Of a stretch of DNA of 64,000 bases, positions 19,601-33,000 are shown piece after piece. Both the position numbers and the translations under genes were made by a program. The notes under the pieces were generated by a model. That model was given only the letters and a program-made list of their open reading frames with translations. It searched no databases and was not told where the DNA came from. Each line of letters opens with the position of its first letter. The stretch's first letter is position 1. Source of the stretch: Streptomyces abikoensis (GTDB lineage Bacteria; Actinomycetota; Actinomycetes; Streptomycetales; Streptomycetaceae); assembly GCF_014648775.1 (NCBI RefSeq), contig NZ_BMRT01000010.1:1-64000 (forward strand), written 5' to 3'.

Positions 19601-22600
19601 GCAACGGGCACCAGGTGCTCGCGGTGCTGCGCGGCTCCGCCGTCAACCAGGACGGCGCCTCCAACGGCCTGACCGCCCCCAACGGCCCCGCCCAGGAGCG
19701 CGTCATCCGCCAGGCCCTGGCCAACGCCGGGCTCCAGCCGTCCGACGTGGACGCGGTGGAGGCCCACGGCACCGGTACGACCCTGGGCGACCCCATCGAG
19801 GCCCAGGCGCTGCTCGCCACCTACGGCCAGGACCGGCCCGAGGACCGCCCGCTGTACCTGGGCTCCCTGAAGTCCAACATCGGCCACTCGCAGGCAGCGG
19901 CGGGCGTCGGCGGCATCATCAAGATGATCCAGGCGATGGAGCACGGCACGCTGCCGCGCACCCTCCACGCCGACGAGCGCTCCCCGCACGTCGACTGGGA
20001 GGCCGGTGCCATCGAGCTCCTCACCGAGGAGCGCGAGTGGCCCGAGACCGACCGGCCGCGCCGCGCCGCCGTCTCGTCCTTCGGCATCAGCGGCACCAAC
20101 GCCCACGTCATCATCGAGCGGCCCGTCACCCCGGCCGAGGAGAGGACGGCGGAGGGTCCGGCCGACGGCGGCGTCCTGCCGTGGCTGGTCTCCGGCCGCA
20201 GCGAGGAGGCCGTACGGGCCCAGGCCGAGCGGCTGCGCGCCCACCTCGGCGCCCACCCCGAGCTGGAGCCGGCCGACGTCGGCTTCTCGCTGGCCACCAC
20301 CCGTGCCCTCCACGAGCACCGGGCGGCCGTCGTCGGCGCCGACCGCGACGAACTCCTCGCCGGGCTGGAGGCGCTGGCCAACGGCGAGTCCTCCCCCGCC
20401 GTCGTCCGGGCCACCGGCGGCCGGCGCGGGAAGACCGCGTTCCTCTTCACCGGGCAGGGCTCCCAGCGCCTGGGCATGGGCCGTGAGCTGTACGCGTCCT
20501 CGCCGGTCTTCGCGGCCGCCCTGGACGAGGTCTGCGCCCACCTCGACACCGAGCTGCCGCGTCCGCTGAAGGACGTGCTGTTCGCCGCCGAGGGCTCCCC
20601 GGACGCGGCTCTGCTGGACATGACCGTCTTCACGCAGGCGGCGCTGTTCGCCGTGGAGACCGCCCTGTTCCGCCTCGCCGCCCACCACGGGCTGACCCCC
20701 GACTACCTCCTCGGCCACTCGATCGGCGAGGTCACCGCGGCCCACCTGGCCGGGGTCCTCGACCTCGCGGACGCCTGCCACCTCGTCGCCGAGCGCGGCC
20801 GGCTGATGCAGGCCGCCCGCGACGGCGGCGCGATGGCCGCGATCCAGGCCACCGAGGAGGACATCCTCGCGACCCTCGACGCCTACGGCGACGGGGAGCG
20901 CGTGGCGGTCGCCGGCGTCAACGGCCCCCGCTCCACGGTGATCTCCGGGGACGAGGACGCCGTCGAGGAGCTGGTGGCCCTCTGGCGCGAGCGCGGCGCC
21001 AAGACCAAGCGGCTGTCCGTCAGCCACGCCTTCCACTCCCCGCACATGGCGGACGTGCTGGACGAGTTCCGGGCCGTCGCGGCCGGGCTCACCTTCCACG
21101 CGCCGCGCATCCCGGTCGTCTCCAACGTCACCGGCACCCTCGCCACCGCCGAGGAGCTGACCTCGCCCGACTACTGGGCCCGGCACATCCGCCAGGCCGT
21201 CCGCTTCCTGGACGGCGTGCGGTACCTGGAGGAGCAGGGCGTCACCGACTGGCTGGAGCTCGGCCCGGACGGAGTGCTCACCGCCCTCGTCCAGGAGGGC
21301 CTGACCGGCGAGGCCGCCTCGCTCACCCCGGCGCTGCGCCGGGGCCGCCCCGAGGACCGTACGGCCGCGGCCGCGTTCGCCCAGCTCATCGCGCGGGGTG
21401 TGCGCACCGACTGGCCGGCCGTCTTCCCCGACGCCCGCCGGGTCGCGCTGCCCACCTACGCCTTCCGCCACCAGCGGTACTGGCTCAACGCCCCGGCCTC
21501 GGCCGGCGGCGGCGCGGCCGGGCTGGGCCTGGGCGCGGCGGACCACCCGCTGCTGGGCGCCGCCGTCCAGCTCGCCGAGCGCGACGAGTACGTCTTCACC
21601 GGCCGGGTCTCCCGCACCACCCACCCCTGGCTGGCCGACCACGCCGTCCTCGGCTCGGTGCTGCTGCCCGGCACGGGGCTGCTGGAGCTGGCGCTGCGCG
21701 CCGGCGAGCACGCGGGCTGCGACTCGCTGGAGGAGCTGACCCTGGCCGCGCCGCTGGTGCTGCCCGAGCGCGGCGCCGTCCAGCTCCAGCTGGCCGTCGG
21801 CGCGGACGGCGGGCAGGGCGTCCGGACCGTCGAGATCCACTCGCGGCCCGACGACGGCGACGCCGACCGGGCGTGGACCCTCCACGCCTCCGGCACCCTC
21901 ACCACCGGCCGGGCCGCCCCGGCCGACCTGGTGGTCTGGCCGCCGGCCGATGCCACCGAGGTGCCGCTGGACGGCGTCTACGACCGGCTCGCCGACCAGG
22001 GCTACGGCTACGGCCCGGCCTTCCAGGGCCTGCGCCGGGTCTGGCGGGGCGAGAACGAGCTGTACGCCGAGGTGGCCCTGGCGGAGGAACTGCGCGCCGA
22101 CGCCGCCGCGTTCGCCCTCCACCCGGCGCTCCTGGACGCCGCGCTCCACCCGCTGCTGCCGGGCGTGGCCTCGGCGGACGGCCCCTCGTGGCTGCCGTTC
22201 TCGTGGTCCGGCGCGACCGTCCACGCCACGGGCGCCACGGTCCTGCGGGTGCGCCTCTCGCTGGAGTCCCCGGAGCCCACCACGCTCCTGGCCTCCCTGA
22301 CCGTCGCCGACGGCGCGGGCCAGCCGGTGGCGACGGTCGACTCCCTGACCCTCCGCCCCCTGTCGAAGGAAGCCCTCCTCGCGGCGGGCAACGCGGCCCA
22401 GGACGGCCTCCTCAAGGTGACGTGGACGCCCGCGCCCGTCGCAGGCACGCCGGACACGGCGAACTGGGCCACGGTTGTGGGCAACGCAGCCGCACAGGGC
22501 GCGGCAGGCGGTGACGCGGTTGTGGGCAATCGTCCCGCTGGGCGGGACGGGTGGGCACAACCCGACAACGGCGCCGCACCGCTCCCGACCGGCACCACGA

Positions 22601-24378
22601 CGTACCCCGACCTCGCCGCTCTCCAGGCCGCGCTGGACGAAGGCGCGACCGCCCCGGCGGTCGTCCTCGTGCCGACCGCGCCGGCAACCGGCGCGGACAC
22701 CGCCGCGCAGGCCCACGCGGCCCTCCAGGCCGCCCTGGAGCTGACCCGCGCGTGGCTGGCGGACGAGCGCCTCGTCGACTCCCGGCTCGTCGTCGTCACC
22801 CGCAACGCCGTAGCCGTCGGCGAGGAGGACGTCACCGACCTGCCCCACGCGGGCGTCTGGGGCCTCCTCCGCTCCGCGCAGACGGAGAACCCGGGCCGCA
22901 TCGGCATCGTCGACGTCGACGGCACCGCGACCGAGGACCAGGTGGCCGCCGCCGTCGCCACCGGCGAGCCCCAGCTCGCCGTCCGGGGCGAGGCCCTCCT
23001 CGTCCCGCGCCTGGCCCGCGCCGAGCGGACGACGGAGACCGCACCCGCCCGGTACCGCGGCACCACGCTCGTCACCGGCGCCACCGGCGCCCTCGGCGGC
23101 ATCCTCGCCCGGCACCTGGTCACCCAGCACGGCGCACGCCACCTGCTGCTGCTCAGCCGGCGCGGCGCCGACGCCCCCGGGGCGGCGGAGCTGCGCGACG
23201 AGCTGACCGAGCTGGGCGCCACCGTGACGCTCGCCGCCGTCGACGTCGTCGACCGCGCCGCGCTCGCGGACGTGATCGCGGGCATCCCGGCCGAGCACCC
23301 GCTCACGGCCGTCGTCCACACGGCGGGCGTGCTGGAGGACGGCGTCATCGCCCAGATGACGCCCGAGCAGCTCACCACGGTCCTGCGCCCCAAGATCGAC
23401 GCGGCGTGGCACCTCCACGAGCTCACCAAGGACCTGCCGGACCTGTCCGCGTTCGTCCTCTACTCCTCCGTCGCCGGTCTCCTCGGCACGGCCGGTCAGT
23501 CCAACTACGCGGCGGGCAACACCTTCCTGGACGCCCTCGCCGAGCACCGCAGGGCGAACGGCCTGCCCGCCACGTCCCTGGCCTGGGGCCTGTGGGCGGA
23601 CACCGGTTCCATCGCCGGGCACCTCGCGGAGGCGGACCTGCGCCGCCTGGCCCGCTCCGGGCTGCTGCCGCTGAACTCCAAGGAGGCCATGGAGCTGTTC
23701 GACGCGGCTCCGGCCACCGGCGAGGCCGTCCTGGCCGTCACCCGGCTGGACACGGCCGCGCTGCGGCGCGGCGAGCCGCCGGTCCTGCTGCGCGGCATGG
23801 TGCGGACGCCCGCCAAGCGCGCGGCGGCCGCCGCGGGCGGCGGCGCGGACGCCGGGCCGTCGCTCACCGAGCGGCTGGCGGCCCTGTCGCCGCTGGAGCG
23901 CGGCCGGGTCCTGACCGACCTGGTCCGGGCGCAGGTGGCGCAGGTGCTGGGCCACTCCGACGCGAACGGCGTGACCGCCGACCGGGCCTTCTCGGACCTG
24001 GGCTTCGACTCGCTGACCGCCGTGGAGCTGCGCAACCTCCTCAACAAGGCCACGGGGCTGCGGCTGCCGACGACGCTCGTCTTCGACCACCCGAGCCCGG
24101 CCGCGCTCGCCGCCCACCTCCAGGACCAGCTGGTCATCGAGGAGGTCTCGCCGGCCGAGCCCGTGCTGGCGGGCCTGGACGGGCTGCGGGCGGCCATCGA
24201 GTCGGCGGCGGCCACGGGCGAGGACGACCGCGCCCGGATCGCCGCCCGGCTGCGGGAGCTGCTGGAGGCCGCCGAGGCGGCCGGCGGCGCGGCCGCGGAG
24301 CCGGAGGCCGACGAGAACGCCGACCTCGACGCGGCCAGCGACGAGGAGCTCTTCGCCCTCTTCGACGGACTCGAATGA
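10612..24378 (+). CDS. Type I modular PKS1: loading KSQ-AT-ACP, modules 1 and 2 (KS-AT-DH-KR-ACP each)
   Basis: A 4588-residue megasynthase started at ATG 10612, 13 bases after GAGGAAAGG. Loading module: KS-like domain 18-435 with Gln186 in place of the active Cys (DAAQSSS), a KSQ malonyl-ACP decarboxylase giving an acetyl starter; AT from 542 (Ser629, HAFH 729); ACP Ser960. Module 1: KS (Cys1189), AT (Ser1639, HAFH 1739), DH (His1942 in HAIDGTVLVP, Asp2114), KR (TGGTGGLG near 2371-2378, LDD 2457-2459, Tyr2514, B-type), ACP Ser2685. Module 2: KS (Cys2917), AT (Ser3370, HAFH 3472), DH (His3677, Asp3842), KR (TGATGALG, Tyr4299), ACP Ser4467. HAFH in every AT predicts malonyl-CoA. All catalytic residues checked are present, so the predicted product is a hexadienoyl triketide on ACP2. 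The acidic C-terminus (DEELFALFDGLE) looks like a docking tail for PKS2. Repeat-derived segments interrupt the linkers before and within KR1 and KR2. Confidence 0.97.
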   Translation: MTKKHTPDGVTALRDGSEAIAVVGLSCRLPMAAGPAEFWELLSTGTSAITEVPEGRWESALAGGGDGTTLGVRRAGFLDRVDTFDAAFFGISPREAATMDPQQRLVLELAWEALEDAGIVPAELEGSRTAVFVGTLRDDYSALLYQHGEQAVTQHTMTGVNRGVIANRVSYYLGLRGPSLTVDAAQSSSLVAVHLACESLRSGESAMAIAAGVNLNVLAENAVTEERFGGLSPDGVTYTFDARANGFVRGEGGGVVVLKPLSRAVADGDHIYGVIRGSAVNNDGTTPGLTVPSQTAQEQVLREAYQKAGVDPRAVQYVELHGTGTPVGDPIEAAALGAVLGAARQGKPLLVGSAKTNVGHLEGAAGIVGLLKALLALDHQRLPASLNFETPNPRIPLAELGLAVQRELTAWPQPDGELVAGVSSFGMGGTNAHVVLTSGPAPAARPEPGDAPVVTPWTISARGPEALSAQAARLAAAVRGDESLSPADIGWSLISSRTVFDHRAVVLGEDRDALLAGLDALASGTPAQGLVSGTVQPGLLGVVFTGQGAQRAGMGEELARVFPVFAAAYAEVCAALDAHLPRPLREVIASGEGLDETRWTQPALFAVEVALFRLVESWGVRPDYLAGHSIGEVAAAHVAGVLSLTDAAALIAARGRLMQELPAGGAMIAVQATEDEVLPLLAGREDAVAVAAVNGPRSVVIAGAEDVAEEIAATLREQGRKTKRLTVSHAFHSPLMAPMLAEFRTVVEGLTFHEPRIAAVSTVTGEVIADGLWTSPDYWVEHVSRPVRFADATRALEDAGVTTFLELGPDGVCSAMVAESLRDASVAASVPALRKGRSEPQTLLAALATLSVRGSSVDWATAFEGSGAVRVPLPTYAFQRERYWLDGVGRSVAALATTTAEPASRAPRGELGARLAGLSEAERRRAVAELVGAHVAAVLEYGPGRRVEFRSPFKDLGLDSLMSVELRTALAEATGLRLPSGLLFDHPTPEALAAHLEAELTGAAEGEDDLAVAGAEGEPIAIIGMACRYPGGVTSPEDLWKLVEGGVDAVSGFPTDRGWDEDLHDLDPGANGKSSVREGGFLHDAALFDAGFFGISPREALAMDPQQRLLLETAWEAVERAGLDAERLKGSRTGVFVGATALDYGPRMHEAPESVEGHLLTGTTSSVMSGRIAYQLGLVGPAVTVDTACSSSLVALHMAVRSLRSGESTLAIAGGATVMSSPGMFVEFSRQRGLAANGRSKSFAEGADGTSWAEGVGLLLVERLSDARKNGHKVLAVIRGTAINQDGASNGLTAPNGPSQQRVIRQALADARLTPADVDAVEAHGTGTKLGDPIEAEALLATYGRAADREAPLYLGSLKSNIGHAQAAAGVGGLIKMVEAIRHGLLPRTLHVDEPTSHVDWTSGAVELLTEERAWPDAGRPRRAAISSFGISGTNAHVVIEQADEAPRALGAGDLAVRAPWVLTARDEAALREQAGRLRELVDGTGAHPADVGFSLATARTAFERRAVVTGRTSEEFLAGLGALAQGVDAGNVVTGSAARAGRTAFLFTGQGAQRVGMGRELHAEQPVFAAAFDAVVAELDKHLERPLAGLVFAEEGSEDAALLHETRYTQPALFAIEVALFRLLEHHGLTPDLLAGHSIGELAAAHVAGVLSLEDAAALVAARGRLMQSARSGGAMIAVQATEDEVLPLLAGHEDAVSVAAVNGPDAVVISGDETVAEAVAARLREQGRKTHRLTVSHAFHSPHMDDVLEEFRAVAAGLTFHEPALPIVSTVTGRPAEPGELATPDYWVNQIRRAVRFADAVRALEEQGATVFVELGPDAVLTALARNSLSGDGATAVALLRKGRPEAETLIAGLAQAHAVGAPLDAASFFPGGSATDLPTYAFQRAHYWLAARPAADARGLGLDMAGHPLLATAVELADREDLLLAGRLSLATHPWLADHAIDGTVLVPATAFIELAVAAGDRAGTGQVEELTLRAPLVLPERGAVRVQVAVAAAEASGSRPFTIHARAETSEVSGGDEPRPWTLHAAGTLAPAPLPAAPAASPLAAWPPAGAVAEPLTDVYERLAALGYGYGPVFQGLTAVWRAGDDVYAEVRLPEGTDLDGFALHPALFDAVLHPLVLDAADPSAPEQIRLPFAWNDIALYAAGATALRVRISPVGTDTVSIDLADAAGGAVASVGALTLRPVEKAKLAPKASGPDALFVVEWPSVAAADGSAVTWAETDGESLPAAEVVVARPADARGALRLVRAFLADERLEESRLVFVTRGAIAVGEEDVTGLASAPVWGLVRAAQSEQPGRFVLVDADDDGLLASAIATGEPQLAIRGGELRVPRLARAEAAPVPPLPVSRASAPDPAPQTPEGLNSGTVLITGGTGGLGALFARHLIETHGVRHLLLSSRRGAATPGAKELIAELNSLGAEVTVAAADAADRDAVARLLAQVDDAHPLTAVVHTAGVLDDATVAALTEEQLETVMRPKVDAAWHLHELTREAPLAAFVLFSSVSGITGTAGQANYAAANTYLDALAAHRKANGLPATSLAWGLWDATHGMGGTLGEADLARWTRAGVSPLTPELGLALFDAALAGGEPLYVPAALNLATFAAADQPPALLRGLVRTRAPRRTARAAAAGAGQNQGDWAQSINALPEGERAGAVTELVRGVVAAVLGHANATTVDPERAFKELGFDSLSGVELRNRLNSITALRLPTTAVFDHPSPAALAAFLLSKVGDSGTKAVTKAVRSAASADEPIAIVGMACRYPGGVTSPEGLWRLVADGVDAVSEFPVNRGWDLDTLYDPDPEKTGSSYVRHGGFLHDADLFDREFFGISPREATATDPQHRLLLETAWETFESAGIDPAAVRGTNTGVFTGAMYDDYASRLAGTPEEFEGFLLAGNLSSVVSGRLSYTYGLEGPAVTVDTACSSSLVALHLAANALRSGECDMALAGGVTVMAGPHVFIEFSRQRGLSPDGRCKSFSADADGTGWAEGVGLLLVERLSDAERNGHQVLAVLRGSAVNQDGASNGLTAPNGPAQERVIRQALANAGLQPSDVDAVEAHGTGTTLGDPIEAQALLATYGQDRPEDRPLYLGSLKSNIGHSQAAAGVGGIIKMIQAMEHGTLPRTLHADERSPHVDWEAGAIELLTEEREWPETDRPRRAAVSSFGISGTNAHVIIERPVTPAEERTAEGPADGGVLPWLVSGRSEEAVRAQAERLRAHLGAHPELEPADVGFSLATTRALHEHRAAVVGADRDELLAGLEALANGESSPAVVRATGGRRGKTAFLFTGQGSQRLGMGRELYASSPVFAAALDEVCAHLDTELPRPLKDVLFAAEGSPDAALLDMTVFTQAALFAVETALFRLAAHHGLTPDYLLGHSIGEVTAAHLAGVLDLADACHLVAERGRLMQAARDGGAMAAIQATEEDILATLDAYGDGERVAVAGVNGPRSTVISGDEDAVEELVALWRERGAKTKRLSVSHAFHSPHMADVLDEFRAVAAGLTFHAPRIPVVSNVTGTLATAEELTSPDYWARHIRQAVRFLDGVRYLEEQGVTDWLELGPDGVLTALVQEGLTGEAASLTPALRRGRPEDRTAAAAFAQLIARGVRTDWPAVFPDARRVALPTYAFRHQRYWLNAPASAGGGAAGLGLGAADHPLLGAAVQLAERDEYVFTGRVSRTTHPWLADHAVLGSVLLPGTGLLELALRAGEHAGCDSLEELTLAAPLVLPERGAVQLQLAVGADGGQGVRTVEIHSRPDDGDADRAWTLHASGTLTTGRAAPADLVVWPPADATEVPLDGVYDRLADQGYGYGPAFQGLRRVWRGENELYAEVALAEELRADAAAFALHPALLDAALHPLLPGVASADGPSWLPFSWSGATVHATGATVLRVRLSLESPEPTTLLASLTVADGAGQPVATVDSLTLRPLSKEALLAAGNAAQDGLLKVTWTPAPVAGTPDTANWATVVGNAAAQGAAGGDAVVGNRPAGRDGWAQPDNGAAPLPTGTTTYPDLAALQAALDEGATAPAVVLVPTAPATGADTAAQAHAALQAALELTRAWLADERLVDSRLVVVTRNAVAVGEEDVTDLPHAGVWGLLRSAQTENPGRIGIVDVDGTATEDQVAAAVATGEPQLAVRGEALLVPRLARAERTTETAPARYRGTTLVTGATGALGGILARHLVTQHGARHLLLLSRRGADAPGAAELRDELTELGATVTLAAVDVVDRAALADVIAGIPAEHPLTAVVHTAGVLEDGVIAQMTPEQLTTVLRPKIDAAWHLHELTKDLPDLSAFVLYSSVAGLLGTAGQSNYAAGNTFLDALAEHRRANGLPATSLAWGLWADTGSIAGHLAEADLRRLARSGLLPLNSKEAMELFDAAPATGEAVLAVTRLDTAALRRGEPPVLLRGMVRTPAKRAAAAAGGGADAGPSLTERLAALSPLERGRVLTDLVRAQVAQVLGHSDANGVTADRAFSDLGFDSLTAVELRNLLNKATGLRLPTTLVFDHPSPAALAAHLQDQLVIEEVSPAEPVLAGLDGLRAAIESAAATGEDDRARIAARLRELLEAAEAAGGAAAEPEADENADLDAASDEELFALFDGLE
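17656..17707. repeat. Intergenic-type repeat inside the KR1 linker
   Basis: CTCCGCCCCGG...GCTCCTCAAACGCCGGAGG has the same word order as the terminator repeat at 4606-4650. It lies in frame within PKS1, between the structural and catalytic halves of KR1, where it encodes about 16 residues (ASAPDPAPQTPEGLNS). The reading frame is kept and the linker tolerates it. Confidence 0.75.
22473..22565. repeat. Palindromic intergenic-type repeat inside KR2 region, copy 1
   Basis: Two joined units, each starting GGTTGTGGGCAA (22473 and 22518). The second unit, 22518-22565, is a 48-bp imperfect palindrome (GTTGTG outer arms, CGTCCCGC/GCGGGACG inner arms). It is identical base for base to 34167-34214 in PKS3. 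Translated in frame it gives VVGNRPAGRDGWAQP within the N-terminal structural part of KR2. Confidence 0.8.
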
Positions 24379-24438
24379 CCGGCACCGTACGGCCGGCTCC
24401 CCCCGGGGAGCCGGCCGGCCCGCACCCCACCCGGCCAT

Positions 24439-24483
24439 CACCAGTAGTCGCCGCACCAGTAGTTGCCGCACCAGTAGTTGACG
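24439..24483. repeat. Three 15-bp tandem repeats between PKS1 and PKS2
   Basis: CACCAGTAGTCGCCG, CACCAGTAGTTGCCG and CACCAGTAGTTGACG run head to tail in the 132-bp gap after the PKS1 stop, ending 11 bp before the PKS2 Shine-Dalgarno. The period of 15 also keeps an open frame, so a lost in-frame linkage of the two PKS genes is conceivable. Confidence 0.75.
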
Positions 24484-24510
24484 AACGCACTCACCAGGAG
24501 CTGAACAGAC

Positions 24511-30030
<5,520 letters not shown>

Positions 30031-30069
30031 GGTGCTCACCGACTTCCGTATCTCCAGGAGAGATCCAGC

Positions 30070-33000
30070 ATGACCAATCAACCCTCCAACGAAGAGAAGC
30101 TGGTCGAGTACCTCAAATGGGTGACGGCCGACCTGAAGAAGGCGCGGGCGCGCCTGGCCGAGCTGGAGGCGGGCACCCAGGAGCCCGTCGCCATCGTCGG
30201 CATGGCCTGCCGGTTCCCCGGCGGGGTGCGCTCGCCCGAGGACCTGTGGCGGATGGTCGAGGGCGGCGTGGACGGCATCTCGCCGTTCCCCGCCGACCGC
30301 GGCTGGGACCTGGAGCGGCTCTACGACCCGGACCCGGCCACCCCCGGCACCTCCTACACCCGTGAGGGCGGCTTCCTCGACGGCGCCGCCGAGTTCGACG
30401 CGGGCTTCTTCGGGATCTCCCCGCGCGAGGCGCAGGCGATGGACCCCCAGCAGCGGGTGCTGCTGGAGACCGCGTGGGAGACCTTCGAGCAGGCCGGCAT
30501 CGACCCGGCCGGGCTGCGCGGCAGCCAGGTCGGCGTCTTCGCGGGCGTCATCGAGCAGAGCTACCTCGGGCTCGACGGGCCCGAGGAGTTCGAGGGCTAC
30601 CTGCTGACCAGCAAGCTCAACTCCGTGGCCTCCGGCCGGATCGCCTACACCTTCGGCTTCGAGGGCCCGGCGCTGTCCGTGGACACGGCCTGCTCGTCCT
30701 CGCTGGTCGCCCTGCACCTGGCCGTCCAGTCGGTGCGGCAGGGCGAGTCGACGCTGGCGCTGGCCGGCGGCTCGACGATCACGGCGACCCCGGGCGGCTT
30801 CGTCGACTTCTCCCGGCAGAGCGGCCTCGCCCCCGACGGCCGCATCAAGTCCTTCTCGGCGTCCGCCGACGGCACCTCCTGGTCGGAGGGCGTGGGCCTG
30901 GTGCTGGTCGAGAAGCTGTCGGACGCGCGGAAGAACGGGCACAAGGTCCTCGCGGTGATCCGCGGTTCCGCCGTCAACCAGGACGGCGCGTCCAACGGCC
31001 TGACCGCGCCCAACGGCCCCTCCCAGGAGCGGGTGATCCGCCAGGCGCTCGCCAACGCCCGGCTGACCACGGCCGACGTCGACGTGGTCGAGGCGCACGG
31101 CACCGGCACCCGGCTCGGCGACCCCATCGAGGCACAGGCGCTGCTGGCCACCTACGGCCAGGACCGCCCCGAGGGTCGCCCGCTCTACCTGGGTTCGCTG
31201 AAGTCCAACATCGGCCACACCGTGGCCGCGGCGGGCGTCGGCGGCGTCATCAAGATGATCCAGGCGATGGAGCACGGGACGCTGCCCCGGACCCTCCACG
31301 TCGACGCTCCCACGCCCATGGTCGACTGGGAGTCCGGCGCCGTCGAGCTGCTCACCGAGGCGCGGCCGTGGCCGGAGGCCGACCGGCCGCGCCGGGCCGC
31401 CGTCTCCGCCTTCGGCGTCAGCGGCACCAACGCCCACCTGATCCTGGAGCAGGCCCCCGTCGAGGAGCCCGTCGCGCCGCCCGCCGAGCCGGTCGTCCCG
31501 CCCGTCCTGCCGTGGCTGCTGTCCGCGAAGAGCGCCGAGGCGCTGCGCGAGCAGGCCCGCCGGCTGCTGGCCGCCTCGTCCTCGAAGTCGCCGCTCGACG
31601 TGGCGTACTCGCTGGCCACCACGCGCTCCGCGCTGGAGCAGCGGGCCGTCGTCACCGGCGCCGACGCGGACGAACTGCGGGCGGGCCTCGCCGCCCTGGC
31701 GGAGGGCGAGCAGAGCCCGAACGTCGTGCTGGGCGCGCGCGGCAAGGGCAAGACCGGTGTGCTCTTCACCGGCCAGGGCGCCCAGCACCCCGGCATGGGC
31801 CAGGAGCTGTACGCGGCGTACCCGGTCTTCGCGGCGGCCTTCGACGCGGTGGCCGCCGTCCTCGACCCGCTGCTGGAGCGGCCGGTCCGCGAGGTGATCG
31901 CGAGCGGCGAGGGCCTGGACGACACCGGGTACACCCAGCCCGCCCTGTTCGCCGTCGAGGTCGCCCTCTACCGGCTCGCCGAGTCCTGGGGCCTGCGGCC
32001 CGACTACCTCGCCGGGCACTCCATCGGCGAGATCGCCGCCGCGCACGTCGCGGGCGTGCTGTCGCTGGAGGACGCCGCGAAGCTGGTCGCCGCGCGCGGC
32101 CGGCTGATGCAGGAACTGCCCGCCGGCGGCGCGATGATCGCCGTCCAGGCGACGGAGGAGGAGGTGCTGCCGCTCCTCGCGGGCCGCGAGGACGAGGTGA
32201 GCGTCGCCGCCGTCAACGGGCCCGCCGCCGTCGTCATCGCCGGTGACGCGGACGCGGCCGAGGAGATCGCGGCCCGGCTGAAGGAGCAGGGCCGCAAGAC
32301 CAAGCGGCTCACCGTCAGCCACGCCTTCCACTCCCCGCACATGCAGCCCATGCTGCCGCTGTTCCGCAAGGTCGCCGAGGGCCTCACCTACCACCCGCCC
32401 ACGATCCCGGTCGTCTCCGGCCTCACGGGCACCCTCGCCACCGCCGAGGAACTGACCTCGCCCGACTACTGGGTGCGCCACGTCCGCGAGGCCGTGCGGT
32501 TCGCCGACGCCGTTCGCGCCCTCGCCGCCCACGGCGTGACCACGTTCGTGGAGGCCGGTCCCGGCGGCGTGCTCACCGCGCTCGTCCAGGACACGGTCGA
32601 GCCCGGCGCGGCGGTGGCGCTGCTGCGCCGCGGCCGCCCCGAGCCCGCCGCCCTCGTCGAGGGCCTCGGCCGGCTCCACAACCACGGGGTGGCCGTGGAC
32701 TGGCGGGCGTTCTTCGAGGGCACCGGCGCGCGCCGGGTGGACCTGCCCACGTACGCCTTCCAGCACCAGCGCTTCTGGGTGGAGTCGGCGGCCCGTGCCG
32801 CCGACGCCGCCGGGCTCGGCCTGTCCGTCGCCGGGCACCCGCTGCTGGGCGCGGCACTGCCCGTCGCGGGCGCCGACGAGGCCCTGTTCGCCGGCCGGAT
32901 CTCGCTGCGCACCCACTGCTGGCTCGGCGAGCACCGCGTGCTGGGCACGGCCGTCGTGCCGCCGGCCGCCCTGGCCGAACTGGCGATCCGCGCCGGCGAC

